Origin: an uncultured Eubacteriales bacterium
GTDB taxonomy: Bacteria > Bacillota > Clostridia > Peptostreptococcales > Anaerovoracaceae
NCBI GenBank assembly: GCA_902786855.1
Contig: CADAEH010000002.1
Span: 245,244 to 309,243, forward strand
Direction: 5' to 3'
Length of the DNA stretch: 64,000 nucleotides
Position numbers and translations under genes: made by a program. The notes under the pieces are model-generated. The model was not told the origin of the DNA. It made no database searches and saw only the letters and a list, made by a program, of their open reading frames with translations. Positions 35,201-43,352 of this stretch are shown piece by piece; the stretch's first letter is position 1, and every line of letters starts with the position of its first letter.

Positions 35201-35383
35201 ATAGCGTCCGCTGGTAGATCCATAAAGAGCAAAGCAGATAGCATCAAATATGGTCGTCTTTCCGGCCCCGGTATCTCCGGAGATCAGGAATAGTCCTCTT
35301 TCCTCAAACTGGTCGAATCTGATCTCAGGGACTTCTCCGGCATAGGGACCAAAAGCACTCATCTTTAATTTAATCGGCTTCAT
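32201..35383 (-). CDS. sbcC: DNA repair exonuclease subunit SbcC
   Basis: 1060 aa, SMC-like ATPase of the Mre11-Rad50 type. Walker A GDTGAGKTT near residue 35, two long coiled coils (about 180-510 and 560-850), a zinc hook GEKCPVCGSVHH near 530, ABC signature LSGGESFKASLSLALGLSD, and Walker B ALFIDEGFGTLD near 1000. With SbcD it opens hairpins and blocked DNA ends. It overlaps sbcD by 14 nt. Slightly longer than usual, with no gaps. Confidence 0.95.
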   Translation of the reverse strand: MKPIKLKMSAFGPYAGEVPEIRFDQFEERGLFLISGDTGAGKTTIFDAICFALYGSTSGRYRDTKNLRSEYAGPECESYVDFYFSHQGKNYHVMRKPSYERKKLRGEGTVHQQETAVFYEEGKAPVEGLKPVENALKDLLKIDEKQFKQIVMIAQGEFRDLLFAKTEQRTEILRTIFMTENYKNIEFRLKDRLDACNKERIHTESSILQYFGDASAPEGTELETELTDMQEKAASSNSAWNADVFTDVIERIVSCDIESSEEILERIRREESILDKLKSRFATAEINNGFIRRLNDLKKEKTELDEKKSEMDSLREKLSRQKTATYNAAPAYNSWLAKCRERADTEENIRVSKEELERLKEKAANAADALKAAEEKKPHADELAKESEAIARQKPDYTKRDELIKIISNHKDLKEKLKHKENEIDEKEKELKKNIEQYKKTVDLLKDKPSELNTLSILHNSLSTLQEDIRDILGEKQESWKLQSENLKKVQKTFESAGKKYDEALHARWEAEKIYEQNQAGILAKDLKEGEKCPVCGSVHHPELAVLPKDSITQDDLDQLKEAEEKARESKNKALQNATAEKAVLESTEINIRQAVTKCFRNELLSISTDSTGIGELLEITTTADGTVLQRITDTEERIAEAEAGCTRLEETEKLLKKAQEEDSEALRKEKEDNATEIHNLSLAMTEAATSLKNIGELSYDNWNAAEERMNEAGKEAKQLLDAIRTAEDDKKTSETAAAEKKASVLTLEGTLDRISEDEKGLKNELDIKLHECGFGDIETMKQFIVSDTVITEEDRMISEYETSLEINRTQLIQAEKDAAGKTPTDIESLRADVEEQQDRVNASRNSKTEIDLRIKTNSDIIDNIEKQIDVLSEARKKCTILKNLYDLVRGQTKNGKITLEQYIQATGFDGIIRAANRRLLPMSDGQFELFRQEDSLGKRSNTFLDLEVLDNHTGHRKPVGNLSGGESFKASLSLALGLSDTVSANAGGIQMDALFIDEGFGTLDRKSLENAMDILMDLSSTNKLVGIISHREELKENIPQQIKVTKTREGSLIEVDLGD

Positions 35384-36524
35384 TGATCACACCTGCCTCT
35401 CTTGCTGCTGACAGAATAACATCAAGCTCTTCACTGCTAATCCCGGTTCCGTACATCTTCATATAAAAATCTGAGATAAGTTCTTCAAATGACTTGTCGA
35501 TTACAATTTCTCCGATATCAAAATCCTCCAGTTCTTTCGTATGGGAGTTATGATAGTCTATTTTGACTGTATTAGGATAATATTGCTGTACTATCCCCAT
35601 AACATCGTTGATGATTTCTTCATCCGTAAGTGTGACATACATATAATCATCAGGATCCACGATATTCTCCGGGCTGAGAAGCTGTTTCAGTCTTCCTGTG
35701 ATATGACGGAGATCCTTCTGTGGTTTTAACGGGATCAGTTCTATTTCTACATTACCTTTCTCACCGATACTGATCAAAGGGACAGATTTGTCGCTTTCCG
35801 CTTCTGCCAGAGAATACTTGAGTACAGATCCGGAATATCTGATATGTTCATAGCCTACACTCTGAGATGAATGCAGATGTCCCAGTGCCACATAGTCAAA
35901 ACTTTTGAATATTTCACTGCTGATCTTCTCGATCAGGCCAACGTTCTGCACAGAAGCTCCTTCTGATCCTGCGATCTTAGGATCTGTATTTCCCTCAACA
36001 AACTGATGCCCAACAAGTATATTTCTCGCGGCATAGTCTATGTCAGAATGCTCGAGCACTGTTCTCACTGCATCCTCGTAGTTCTCGATCTTGCTCTCAG
36101 GATAATAGTGTTTTACCTGTGAGGCTTTGACAAACGGGAGCATATATATATTTATCTCCCCGAACTCGTCTCTGGCTGTTCTTTTTATTAGTTCGCCGCT
36201 GAAGCCTGATACTATATGTATCTCCCTGCTTGAAAACAGTCTGCTTCCATACTCAAGTCTGCTGTCAGAGTCATGGTTGCCGCTGATGATATATGTCCCA
36301 ATTTCTCTGTCTGCAAGTTCACTTATGAAATAGTCAAGCAGATTGACGGCCGCTTCAGTAGGTATACTGCGGTCGTATACATCACCTGCGATAATAACAG
36401 CCTGTACTTCCCTGTCTCTGATGATATCCAGTACCTGATCCAGTATATATTTCTGGTCATCGATAAGGCTGTACTCACCCAGGTTCTTCCCTATATGCAG
36501 ATCACCTAAATGGATCATTCTCAT
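35370..36524 (-). CDS. sbcD: DNA repair nuclease subunit SbcD
   Basis: 384 aa from the ATG at 36524 (MRMIHLGDLHIGK); the frame extends upstream to a TTG at 36545 without merit. Metallophosphoesterase motifs: GDLHIG, IIAGDVYDRS, YIISGNHDS, LVGHQFVEG, and ALGHLHSSQ. A capping domain follows. It forms the nuclease partner of SbcC, with which it overlaps. Confidence 0.95.
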   Translation of the reverse strand: MRMIHLGDLHIGKNLGEYSLIDDQKYILDQVLDIIRDREVQAVIIAGDVYDRSIPTEAAVNLLDYFISELADREIGTYIISGNHDSDSRLEYGSRLFSSREIHIVSGFSGELIKRTARDEFGEINIYMLPFVKASQVKHYYPESKIENYEDAVRTVLEHSDIDYAARNILVGHQFVEGNTDPKIAGSEGASVQNVGLIEKISSEIFKSFDYVALGHLHSSQSVGYEHIRYSGSVLKYSLAEAESDKSVPLISIGEKGNVEIELIPLKPQKDLRHITGRLKQLLSPENIVDPDDYMYVTLTDEEIINDVMGIVQQYYPNTVKIDYHNSHTKELEDFDIGEIVIDKSFEELISDFYMKMYGTGISSEELDVILSAAREAGVINEAD

Positions 36525-36586
36525 TCTCTGTAATTCACCTCGCAATCATTTCAAATCTTATTATTCATCTCCGCAAGGATTTAACC

Positions 36587-36651
36587 GGGGACAGTCCTTT
36601 GTTGCACTGTTCCCTTATAGAAAACCGTCCCTATTGCACCTATTGCACTGT
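36587..36651. repeat. REP-like intergenic sequence
   Basis: GGGGACAGT (36587-36595) and ACTGTTCCC (36606-36614) form an imperfect inverted pair, followed by ACCGTCCC and two TATTGCAC units. This resembles degenerate REP-type palindromes that carry GGGACAG/CTGTCCC ends, but only one copy is in the window. Confidence 0.3.
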
Positions 36652-37841
36652 CAATATCCAAAAATGCGCTCTGCACGTTTCATGTTTTCGCGTATAGGTA
36701 CATCGAATGGGCAACGGGTCTCGCAGAGGCCGCATTGCAGGCAGTCGCCTGCGTGCCGCGCGAGTACCTTGTAATGTTCGCGCTCGGTGTCCGGCACACG
36801 GAACACCTCTGATCCCTCTGCTATACCATTGGATTCATTGTGAGCTACCACCAGATTGAGGAACTTTGTCACATCAGCTATGCTGATCTCTGCAGGGCAA
36901 GGATGGCAATGCGTGCAGTACATGCAGTGACCGCTCCAGCTCACCCGTGGAAAAGCTGCAAATGCTTCTGCGTATGCCTTTTCCTCGTCACTTGCATCGC
37001 AGTAACCTATGCTCTGAGCAAACTGTTCTTCATTCCTTGCGCCCGAGCATACAGTAGCAACTGCCGGTCTTGACAAAGCATAACTGATGCATTGTATCGG
37101 AGTCAGAGCAGCGCCTGCAGGTGAAAGTTTCTCATCAAGGATATCCCCGCCGGCAAAAGCCTTCATAACAGTTATTCCCACGCCCTTATCTTCACAGAGC
37201 TCATACAGTCTCTGTCTTTCAGGATCCATGTTCTTGAATCCGCCCTCATATACTTCATCAGCCCAGAGATCGTTGACATCTTCAGTTCCCGGTAACATGT
37301 CGTATACATAGTTGATGCTGAACATCAGGACCTCTATATCTCCTTCTGTGATCGCTCTGACAGCCACCTTTGGGTTATGAGATGACAGACCTATATGGTG
37401 TATCCTGCCCTGTGCTTTAAGCTCCCTGGCATAATCAAGGATCCCGTTATCTATGATTGCCTGCCAGTCTGATTCAGCATCACAATAATGGATCATCCCT
37501 ACATCTATGTAATCAGTGCCAAGCCTTTCAAGGGAATCTTCAAAAGCTTCTTTTACCTCTTCAAGGTTTCTGCTCCTCTCGTACTGACCGTTTTTCCAGA
37601 TAGACGAGATATGCGACTGTATGATGAACTTTTCTCTTCTTCCCTCCAATGCTTCGCCGACTGCAGTCCTTGCCGCAGGGTCAGAAGTAAAAAGGTCAAA
37701 GTAATTGACTCCTGCTTTTTCTGCCATATCGAAGAATTTCATCGCATTGCTGTTGTCTTCAACAAATGCCTCACACCCCATGGCGATCACGCTTACATCA
37801 AGTCCGGTTTTTCCCAGTTTTCTATATTCCATTGAAGCCAT
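36651..37841 (-). CDS. Aldo/keto reductase with C-terminal 4Fe-4S domain
   Basis: 396 aa. Residues 1-280 form an AKR TIM barrel (MEYRKLGKTGLDVSVIAMG, GVNYFDLFTSD, then IHHIGLSSHNP). The tail has two cysteine clusters, CMYCTHCHPCP and CLQCGLCETRCPF, the second ferredoxin-like. Such oxidoreductases are common in anaerobic Clostridia and probably take electrons through the Fe-S site. The usual catalytic Tyr is not obvious (DLFTSDP occupies the place), so the barrel may have diverged. The start may be the ATG at 37841 or three codons later. Confidence 0.88.
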   Translation of the reverse strand: MASMEYRKLGKTGLDVSVIAMGCEAFVEDNSNAMKFFDMAEKAGVNYFDLFTSDPAARTAVGEALEGRREKFIIQSHISSIWKNGQYERSRNLEEVKEAFEDSLERLGTDYIDVGMIHYCDAESDWQAIIDNGILDYARELKAQGRIHHIGLSSHNPKVAVRAITEGDIEVLMFSINYVYDMLPGTEDVNDLWADEVYEGGFKNMDPERQRLYELCEDKGVGITVMKAFAGGDILDEKLSPAGAALTPIQCISYALSRPAVATVCSGARNEEQFAQSIGYCDASDEEKAYAEAFAAFPRVSWSGHCMYCTHCHPCPAEISIADVTKFLNLVVAHNESNGIAEGSEVFRVPDTEREHYKVLARHAGDCLQCGLCETRCPFDVPIRENMKRAERIFGY

Positions 37842-37867
37842 TTCTCCCTAAATATTATCTCTGATTT

Positions 37868-38710
37868 CTATATTTCAATTGTTTGCGGCTGTACACCCGG
37901 ATCGTGACTGCAGAGGACTTGTATGCAAGCAGGATCTGCGGCTGTTCTTGCTATCCACTCTAAGGTTTTCTTTTGAAGAGCAATGTCTGCACATAGTCCT
38001 GCGGGACACATATTCTCCCAATTGTAAGGAGAAAAAGCTGCATCAGCAGCGATCAGAACACTCCTGTTGCCGTCTCTGACCAGCACCCCCGCCTGACCGT
38101 CTGTGTGACCCGGCAGATTGACCATCATAATGCTTTCATTGCCTATAACATCTATCGCTCTATTCATCGGTCCCAATTGACAGCCTCTGTAAAACAGGCG
38201 CTCATAATCAGTTGTTTCCCACAGGTTTCTTGCCTGGCGCATTCTGTATTTTGTCCGTACTGACCAATATGCCTCATCTTCAGGGATGATGATCCTTTGT
38301 GCTTTTTCCAGCGATCTGAGTCCGGCTGCATGGTCTGCATCAAGATGGGTGATCAGCACAGCTTTTATATCTTCAGGCTTTATACCTCTTGCTCCCAGTT
38401 GTTCAGTGACTGTCATCCCCAGTGGAACGAATGGATGATACAGCGCAGCCAGATGCTTTGGTAATACACTTCCAACTGCTTTTCTGTTGTATTCTCCTCC
38501 AGGACTTATCTCCCTGCTCAAGCCTGTATCTACAAGATATAGTCCGGTATTATGTTCTATCAGATAAGTACTGACAGGAAGTATGATCCTTCCCCTGTCC
38601 GGGACAGTGGCTGCTTTTACGATATCAGTCGTGAACCGACCTCCGCTAACTGTAAGATATTTAGCTATCTTTATGTATCCGCAATGAAGCACATGTATTT
38701 TCGTTCCCAT
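37868..38710 (-). CDS. Metallo-beta-lactamase fold hydrolase
   Basis: 280 aa. Zn-binding motif ITHLDADHAAG near residue 115 (HxDxDH form), later NLPGHTDGQAGV, LIAADAAFSP, and a terminal CSHDPG. The N-terminal STYLIEHNTGLYLVDTGLS is typical of the AHL-lactonase/glyoxalase II-like branch. It is cytosolic. Lactonase activity is possible but not shown by sequence alone. It stands alone between the reductase and a terminator. Confidence 0.85.
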   Translation of the reverse strand: MGTKIHVLHCGYIKIAKYLTVSGGRFTTDIVKAATVPDRGRIILPVSTYLIEHNTGLYLVDTGLSREISPGGEYNRKAVGSVLPKHLAALYHPFVPLGMTVTEQLGARGIKPEDIKAVLITHLDADHAAGLRSLEKAQRIIIPEDEAYWSVRTKYRMRQARNLWETTDYERLFYRGCQLGPMNRAIDVIGNESIMMVNLPGHTDGQAGVLVRDGNRSVLIAADAAFSPYNWENMCPAGLCADIALQKKTLEWIARTAADPACIQVLCSHDPGVQPQTIEI

Positions 38711-38790
38711 GTAAGCTTCCTTTCCCGCAGCTAAAGGCTACGGCTGTTGATCAATATTATATTATCATAGTTATTTGTATCCCATAAACA

Positions 38791-38821
38791 GATGCGAACT
38801 CTTTTAGGCAGAGTTCGCATC
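38791..38821 (-). terminator. Terminator after GNAT gene
   Basis: GATGCGAACTCT and AGAGTTCGCATC form a 12-bp stem with a 7-nt loop, 20 bp beyond the stop at 38841. The T-run is better on the plus strand, so it may work both ways. Confidence 0.65.
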
Positions 38822-38840
38822 TTGCTTTTATTACCCTGTT

Positions 38841-39467
38841 CTAGAATATCTGACCAGGCAGTCTCAGTTTCTCCTTTTGCGGGAACAATCTGTCGAACGC
38901 TTCGACATATGCATCATTCACATAGTATCCTTGCGGTGTCTGGTACACGCCTGTGATACCGTCAAGATATCCCTGTATCAGCTCCTTACACAGAAAGAAT
39001 GAATCATCGGCGCCTTCAGGCAGATCATGATACCTGATGCCAAATCTGCGTGCATAGTCGAATCCGCTTTTGCCGTAGAATTCAATATTGCCTTCAAACA
39101 GAACAGCTCCGAATCCCATTTCAGCAGCTTTTTCCATGGAATAGTCAAGCAGCATCTTGCCATAGCCATTGCGTTTAAGATGTGGAGTGATACATATAGG
39201 TCCCATCGTCAGAACGTCGATATCGCTGCCGTTATCGGAGTTGATGACAGTTCTCATGAACATATTCTGTCCTATCAGAACACCATCTTTTTCCATGACA
39301 AAATCGAGTTCCCTGACGAAAGCCGGATCATCCCGCAACACATGTATTACAAAGTGTTCGCTGCAGCCCGGTCTGTACACGTTCCAGAATGACTCTCTGA
39401 TAAGGTTCTCTACTTCTCTGTATTCTTCTTCCTTCTCTAAGCGTATGGTAACGTCATTTATATTCAT
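38841..39467 (-). CDS. GNAT N-acetyltransferase
   Basis: 208 aa. Opening TIRLEKEEEYREVENLIRES, then DVLTMGPICITPHLKRNGYG, the acetyl-CoA loop, and LFEGNIEFYGKSGF, as in YhbS-like acetyltransferases. The C-terminal 60 residues (QGYYVNDAYVEAFDRLFP) extend the fold. Ribosome binding site AGGAGG. A strong hairpin lies in its 5' leader region at 39510-39544. Substrate unknown. Confidence 0.85.
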   Translation of the reverse strand: MNINDVTIRLEKEEEYREVENLIRESFWNVYRPGCSEHFVIHVLRDDPAFVRELDFVMEKDGVLIGQNMFMRTVINSDNGSDIDVLTMGPICITPHLKRNGYGKMLLDYSMEKAAEMGFGAVLFEGNIEFYGKSGFDYARRFGIRYHDLPEGADDSFFLCKELIQGYLDGITGVYQTPQGYYVNDAYVEAFDRLFPQKEKLRLPGQIF

Positions 39468-39509
39468 TGTTTTACCTCCTGAAAATTGTTGACATCAATT
39501 GCTTTTCAG

Positions 39510-39544
39510 CGGGAGGTTTGTCGTGATAGTCTGCAAACCTCCCG
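39510..39544 (-). promoter_or_regulatory. 11-bp hairpin in leader of GNAT gene
   Basis: CGGGAGGTTTG and CAAACCTCCCG pair perfectly around a 13-nt loop. On the minus strand a second pairing, CTGAAAA with TTTTCAG, lies between it and AGGAGG and could hide the ribosome binding site. There is no U-run, so it is not a plain terminator. Confidence 0.4.
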
Positions 39545-39727
39545 GTCAGCCTACAATCTCCAGTGTATTGAGTTTTTTCAAAAAACACTCTCCTTCTCAT
39601 TGGATAATCAATAGTTTCCGTTATTCATGTTCATATGATAGCACATTTTTGCAGTGTTCATGCTGCTTTTATTTGTATATATTCAAGGGGTCCTTATCGT
39701 CTTTATCTGTCCCGGACGGCACCAATC

Positions 39728-39763
39728 TAAAAGCCTTGGATCTCAGTGATTCCAAGGCTTTTA
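39728..39763. terminator. Terminator after DUF1269 gene
   Basis: TAAAAGCCTTGGA and TCCAAGGCTTTTA form a 13-bp stem with a 10-nt loop, 41 bp beyond the minus-strand stop at 39805. Confidence 0.8.
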
Positions 39764-39804
39764 AATGTGATTCTGTATTAGATCAAATTGTCAATATGAC
39801 ATAC

Positions 39805-40422
39805 TTATTTTGTGAAGTTTGTTCTGAGAATATCTGCATTTTCTTCCAGATCTTCGCGAGCTTTTTCTTTTCTTTCTTTATGGAGCTCCATTCTTGCCTG
39901 TCTTGCCATCTCAGCCTGCTTTTCGTAAGCTTTGTCAACTTCCTCGGCTACTGCCTCTGCATCGAAACGAGCAATTACGCAATCATATGATGACAGCTTA
40001 GCATCGAGTGCTTCGTCTGATTCTTCACCTGTAAGTGCTACCAGAGCAACCATTCCGTCGTCAAGCTTATCTTCGATCTGATCGAGCATCGATACTCCGA
40101 ACATAGCATCCTCTGCATCTACAGTCATTCCGATCAGAGCGCCGTAGCTTCCGCCGAGAAGGACTCCGATAGGACCTCCGAGGATACCTACGATCATTCC
40201 GATCAGTCCGCCGATAAGTGTATCATTGGCTGTATTAACGCCTGTATCAAATCCGTCAAGGTATTTGCATACATCATTTTCCTTCTTAACAAGAGCTGCT
40301 GCAGAAACGATATAATTCTCTCCGCCGGCTGCCTGTCTCAGTTCTGAAAGAGCCTGATATCCTTCGCTCTCAACTTTGAAAACTGCTACGATAACATTCT
40401 TTTCAATGTTCTTTTTTTCCAT
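39805..40422 (-). CDS. DUF1269-type membrane-associated protein
   Basis: 205 aa from the ATG at 40422 with AGGGAG upstream; the frame to 40500 lacks a binding site. A ferredoxin-like N-terminal half (NVIVAVFKVESEGYQALSEL) is followed by a glycine-rich hydrophobic hairpin (LIGGLIGMIVGILGGPIGVLLGG) and a long charged C-terminal helix. This layout is that of DUF1269 proteins, linked to membranes and stress but without a known activity. It is followed by a terminator and preceded 81 bp upstream by an Fe-S membrane protein. Confidence 0.8.
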   Translation of the reverse strand: MEKKNIEKNVIVAVFKVESEGYQALSELRQAAGGENYIVSAAALVKKENDVCKYLDGFDTGVNTANDTLIGGLIGMIVGILGGPIGVLLGGSYGALIGMTVDAEDAMFGVSMLDQIEDKLDDGMVALVALTGEESDEALDAKLSSYDCVIARFDAEAVAEEVDKAYEKQAEMARQARMELHKERKEKAREDLEENADILRTNFTK

Positions 40423-40503
40423 GATATGTCTCCCTTTTTTAATAATTGTTTCTTCACGGCTGCCAGCCGTACAACTGGCGTTAATTATATCACAAAGCAA
40501 TTA

Positions 40504-41322
40504 CTAAAGTGCTCCTTTTGGGCAATTCTTTACGCACTCCATACAAAGGATGCACTCTGTACCATTTTCTCTCTTTCTTGAATTATCGGTAACATCAACA
40601 TCCATCGGGCACACTCTCTTGCATTTTCCGCAGGAAATGCATTTTTCTGTGTCGCATTTCACTCGCAGAAGAGCATAATAGCTCATTGGTTTCAGGAATA
40701 CTGTTACCGGACATATGTATTTGCAAAATGCACGGTTGTCCTTGAAAGTATACGCAAGAATGATACCAACGGCATAATAAAGAACGTTGCCCACGATGAA
40801 TGCCCAGAACATGATCCTCTCGATATTTCCTACATGCGCAAGAAACAATGCAGCAACGAATATCAGGGAAACGGAAAAAGTGATATACCGGATCCATCCC
40901 AGTTTCTTTCGTGGCTGCACCGGCACTTTATAGGGCAGAAAATCCAGTACCATTGCTGTCCAGCATGCATAGCCGCACCATCCCCGCCCGAAGATGAGCG
41001 GTCCGAAGATCTTTGCCACTGCGTAATGGATCGTTGCTGCCTCAAAGACACCTGTGAACAGATAATACCAGAAGCCTTCTATCTGCATGTTTTCCCCGCA
41101 GATCAACCCGAGATAGATCAGCATATACATACCGACAAGAAGCTGGACGATACGCCGGGCATATTCGTATTGCCTTATATACAAAAAGATCCCGAGTGCA
41201 ATTGAGCACCCAATGTAGCTGAAGTTAAATAGATAAAAGATGTTGCCTTTTGTTATCCACAATGTGACTGCTATCGTCTCAAAGACTGCCAGCATGATTA
41301 TCGGCGCGGCATATTTCTTCAC
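40504..41322 (-). CDS. 4Fe-4S membrane protein, NapH/CcoG-like
   Basis: 272 aa with about 6 membrane helices. RGWCGYACWTAM and FCKYICPVTVF flank the helical core as in NapH/RdxA-type proteins, and the tail has two ferredoxin motifs: CISCGKCKRVCPMDV and CILCMECVKNCPKGAL. It likely passes electrons across or along the membrane. No partner reductase operon is adjacent. Confidence 0.88.
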   Translation of the reverse strand: MKKYAAPIIMLAVFETIAVTLWITKGNIFYLFNFSYIGCSIALGIFLYIRQYEYARRIVQLLVGMYMLIYLGLICGENMQIEGFWYYLFTGVFEAATIHYAVAKIFGPLIFGRGWCGYACWTAMVLDFLPYKVPVQPRKKLGWIRYITFSVSLIFVAALFLAHVGNIERIMFWAFIVGNVLYYAVGIILAYTFKDNRAFCKYICPVTVFLKPMSYYALLRVKCDTEKCISCGKCKRVCPMDVDVTDNSRKRENGTECILCMECVKNCPKGAL

Positions 41323-41375
41323 TGTCTGCTACCCCACACTTCCTGATCGATTTACTTATCTATGGATCATTTTTT

Positions 41376-42053
41376 CTATTTCAGAAATCTTATGATATTG
41401 TTCTTATCTACTCCGGGGAGGATTTTCATGAAATGCATGACAATTCTGTCGAAAGATTCCTCAGGCGTCACCCTATACACTTTTTCTGTGAACGATTTTC
41501 CCATGAAATGCTCAGGAGTAGAATACTCTGCAACGCCCCAGCCGTACTCATTCCCATTTTTATCCAGCATATATCTGAAATCGCTTATAATAACATACCC
41601 TTGAGCCTGGAGACGATTTATCATGGTATCAAAGCCCTTATTACCGCCTTTCCGGTAATTGCCGAGCTGCTTCAGATGCTTTGACAAAACCGGTGCATTG
41701 TTATCGATCAGATCATACAGTACCTTGTCTCCATGGAATACTAAACCATCATCAAATCTGGCATCAAAATCATAGCCATCACGCCTGTAGTTGGCAAAAT
41801 CCGGAAACCATTCAGGGCTTATATATGCAGCCTTTTTCTCAAAAAACTTGCCATATGCACATCCAAGTTCATTGATCACCGGTCCTTTCCATTCCCACGG
41901 TCCGTCACCACCTGTGAACCATATGTCTGGATGAACATGTTCCTCTATAGAAAAACCCGGCAGTGAATTTTCGAAGAACGGTAAAAAGCCGAGCTCCGTG
42001 ACTGCATTTTCAAGATCTTCAATTGTCTTTATACAAATATCATTGATAGTCAT
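41376..42053 (-). CDS. AlkZ-related protein
   Basis: 225 aa, cytosolic. The start (MTINDICIKTIEDLENAVTE), GGDGPWEWKGPVINE, and AYISPEWFPDFANYRRDGYD match a protein group annotated in databases as AlkZ-related, distantly like the winged-helix DNA glycosylase AlkZ/YcaQ. No QxQ catalytic motif is apparent, so glycosylase activity is doubtful. Divergence from the family is large. The gene is alone on the strand, followed by the 4Fe-4S gene. Confidence 0.6.
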   Translation of the reverse strand: MTINDICIKTIEDLENAVTELGFLPFFENSLPGFSIEEHVHPDIWFTGGDGPWEWKGPVINELGCAYGKFFEKKAAYISPEWFPDFANYRRDGYDFDARFDDGLVFHGDKVLYDLIDNNAPVLSKHLKQLGNYRKGGNKGFDTMINRLQAQGYVIISDFRYMLDKNGNEYGWGVAEYSTPEHFMGKSFTEKVYRVTPEESFDRIVMHFMKILPGVDKNNIIRFLK

Positions 42054-42162
42054 AGATCAACCTGTATATTAATTGCATATTTCATCTCATCCGGCGGTCA
42101 CAATACAAATATACATATATTCAGGTGTGATACAAATAGCATTTTTACTTTTTTTAACATAG

Positions 42163-42192
42163 AAAAACGATGCCCAAAAGAGCATCGTTTTT
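42163..42192 (-). terminator. Terminator after rhodanese gene
   Basis: AAAAACGATGC and GCATCGTTTTT with an 8-nt loop, 42 bp beyond the stop. It is symmetric and can also serve the plus strand. Confidence 0.85.
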
Positions 42193-42233
42193 ATAGTTGA
42201 AATGTCTTGTTCCTTTAATAGAACTGTATTTCC

Positions 42234-42938
42234 TTATTTAATATCTGAGCCTTCAACATTATTATTGGCATCTACCCATGCAGAGATTCCGCCCGGATAA
42301 CGATATACGTTCTTGAAGCCCTGCTTCACAAGGAACATAGCACCCTGGTGTGAACGCTGGCATTTTACGAATCCGCAGTATACTACGATCTTTGCTTCTT
42401 TATTGATATCATTTTTTGTCTTCTTACCCTTGAACGGGTCACCCTTCTTATTGCACTTCTTCCAATATTTCTTTTTAGGCTTCTTTGTTACCCATGCCTT
42501 TTTCTTGGAATTCCAGTAATACTTTTTAGTACCGACCTTATCCTTGATAACCTGCAGAAGTGCTTTTTCTTCACCAGGAAGGATCACGAACTTAGGACCA
42601 TTCATAGCACCTACGACTGCATTGACAGCACCAGGAAGATGGCGCCCTGCAAACCATGAAGCAGGCATCGTATCAACGATAACCACATCTTGCATGCTCT
42701 TGAGTGTTGCGGTATCTACAAGCTTGTATCCGCCTTCCTGAGTCTGCTCAGCCAGATCCATTGCGAATCTTTCTGCACTTACTTCGTCTTTAATGGTTGG
42801 TTGACTCTGTACTTTAGCATCCTTGATTGCCTGCTTTGTTCCTTCTGTAGGCGGGCCGACAGCAGCAAATACAGAGAGTGAACCAAAGCTCATTACAAAT
42901 GCAAGAACAAGAGCTAATACTGTAGTTTTTCTCTTCAT
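42234..42938 (-). CDS. Secreted rhodanese-like protein with basic insert
   Basis: 234 aa. Signal peptide (residues 1-25, ending VFAA). Rhodanese fold: YKLVDTATLKSM, VVIVDTMPASWFAGRHLPGA, then the active-site loop VVYCGFVKCQRS and GFKNVYRYPGGISAWVD. Between strands sits an insert of about 45 residues rich in Lys, Trp and Tyr (YYWNSKKKAWVTKKPKKKYW) absent from ordinary rhodaneses. The active-site Cys in VYC is kept. Exported sulfur-transfer or binding role inferred. Confidence 0.85.
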   Translation of the reverse strand: MKRKTTVLALVLAFVMSFGSLSVFAAVGPPTEGTKQAIKDAKVQSQPTIKDEVSAERFAMDLAEQTQEGGYKLVDTATLKSMQDVVIVDTMPASWFAGRHLPGAVNAVVGAMNGPKFVILPGEEKALLQVIKDKVGTKKYYWNSKKKAWVTKKPKKKYWKKCNKKGDPFKGKKTKNDINKEAKIVVYCGFVKCQRSHQGAMFLVKQGFKNVYRYPGGISAWVDANNNVEGSDIK

Positions 42939-42956
42939 AGCAATTCTCCTTTTCCT

Positions 42957-42994
42957 AAAAATCGAATCAACGTTACTACCGTTGATTCGATTTT
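42957..42994 (-). terminator. 15-bp hairpin terminator upstream of rhodanese gene
   Basis: AAAATCGAATCAACG and CGTTGATTCGATTTT pair perfectly; on the minus strand TTTTTAGG follows. It would end transcripts from the decayed region at 43.1-43.9 kb before the rhodanese gene. Confidence 0.7.
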
Positions 42995-43090
42995 AGCAAT
43001 TATGGATAGCGCCTTCAATTGTATATGGTATTATGTCGTATCAATACTTTGAATAGCAACTGCGTTATCTATAGATAATAACAATACGTC

Positions 43091-43303
43091 CTATTTCTTC
43101 CTCTTATCATTGAATGCTGTGACGTCATCACACTTCACTTCATCAAACCAGTGGAGCCTTTTGTCAGCATATATGATGAACAGGAAGAACAGAATCTTGA
43201 AAAACAGATTAAAAACTACCTCCGAAATGGTTTGCTCTACAGTTATGTTCCCGAATCCGATCCCCGACATATATATCTCACTCATATTGTTCACTATATG
43301 CAA
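43091..43303 (-). CDS. Small hydrophobic ORF, probable gene remnant
   Basis: 70 codons with one hydrophobic segment (FNLFFKILFFLFIIYADKRL) and a charged tail. No start signal. It follows the clostripain-like pseudogene on the same strand and may be the end of a second decayed gene. A plus-strand frame across the same DNA (43151-43402) is also open, so coding direction is unsure. Confidence 0.25.
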   Translation of the reverse strand: MHIVNNMSEIYMSGIGFGNITVEQTISEVVFNLFFKILFFLFIIYADKRLHWFDEVKCDDVTAFNDKRKK

Positions 43304-43352
43304 AGCGGAACCGGATTCAAGCCCTTTAGAGTAAACGCAGACCAGAGCATAT

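Larger units (their letters stand above)
39468..39804. other. 337-bp intergenic region with hairpins
   Basis: No gene. It holds the 11-bp stem at 39510-39544, a smaller T-rich hairpin near 39562-39590, and the terminator at 39728-39763. A plus-strand frame across it continues into the DUF1269 gene in antisense and is not credible. Confidence 0.5.

Noticed and set aside
39499-39990. 163-codon plus-strand ORF
   Set aside because: Mostly antisense to the DUF1269 gene and crosses a terminator; Cys/Phe/Ser-rich composition of a shadow frame.
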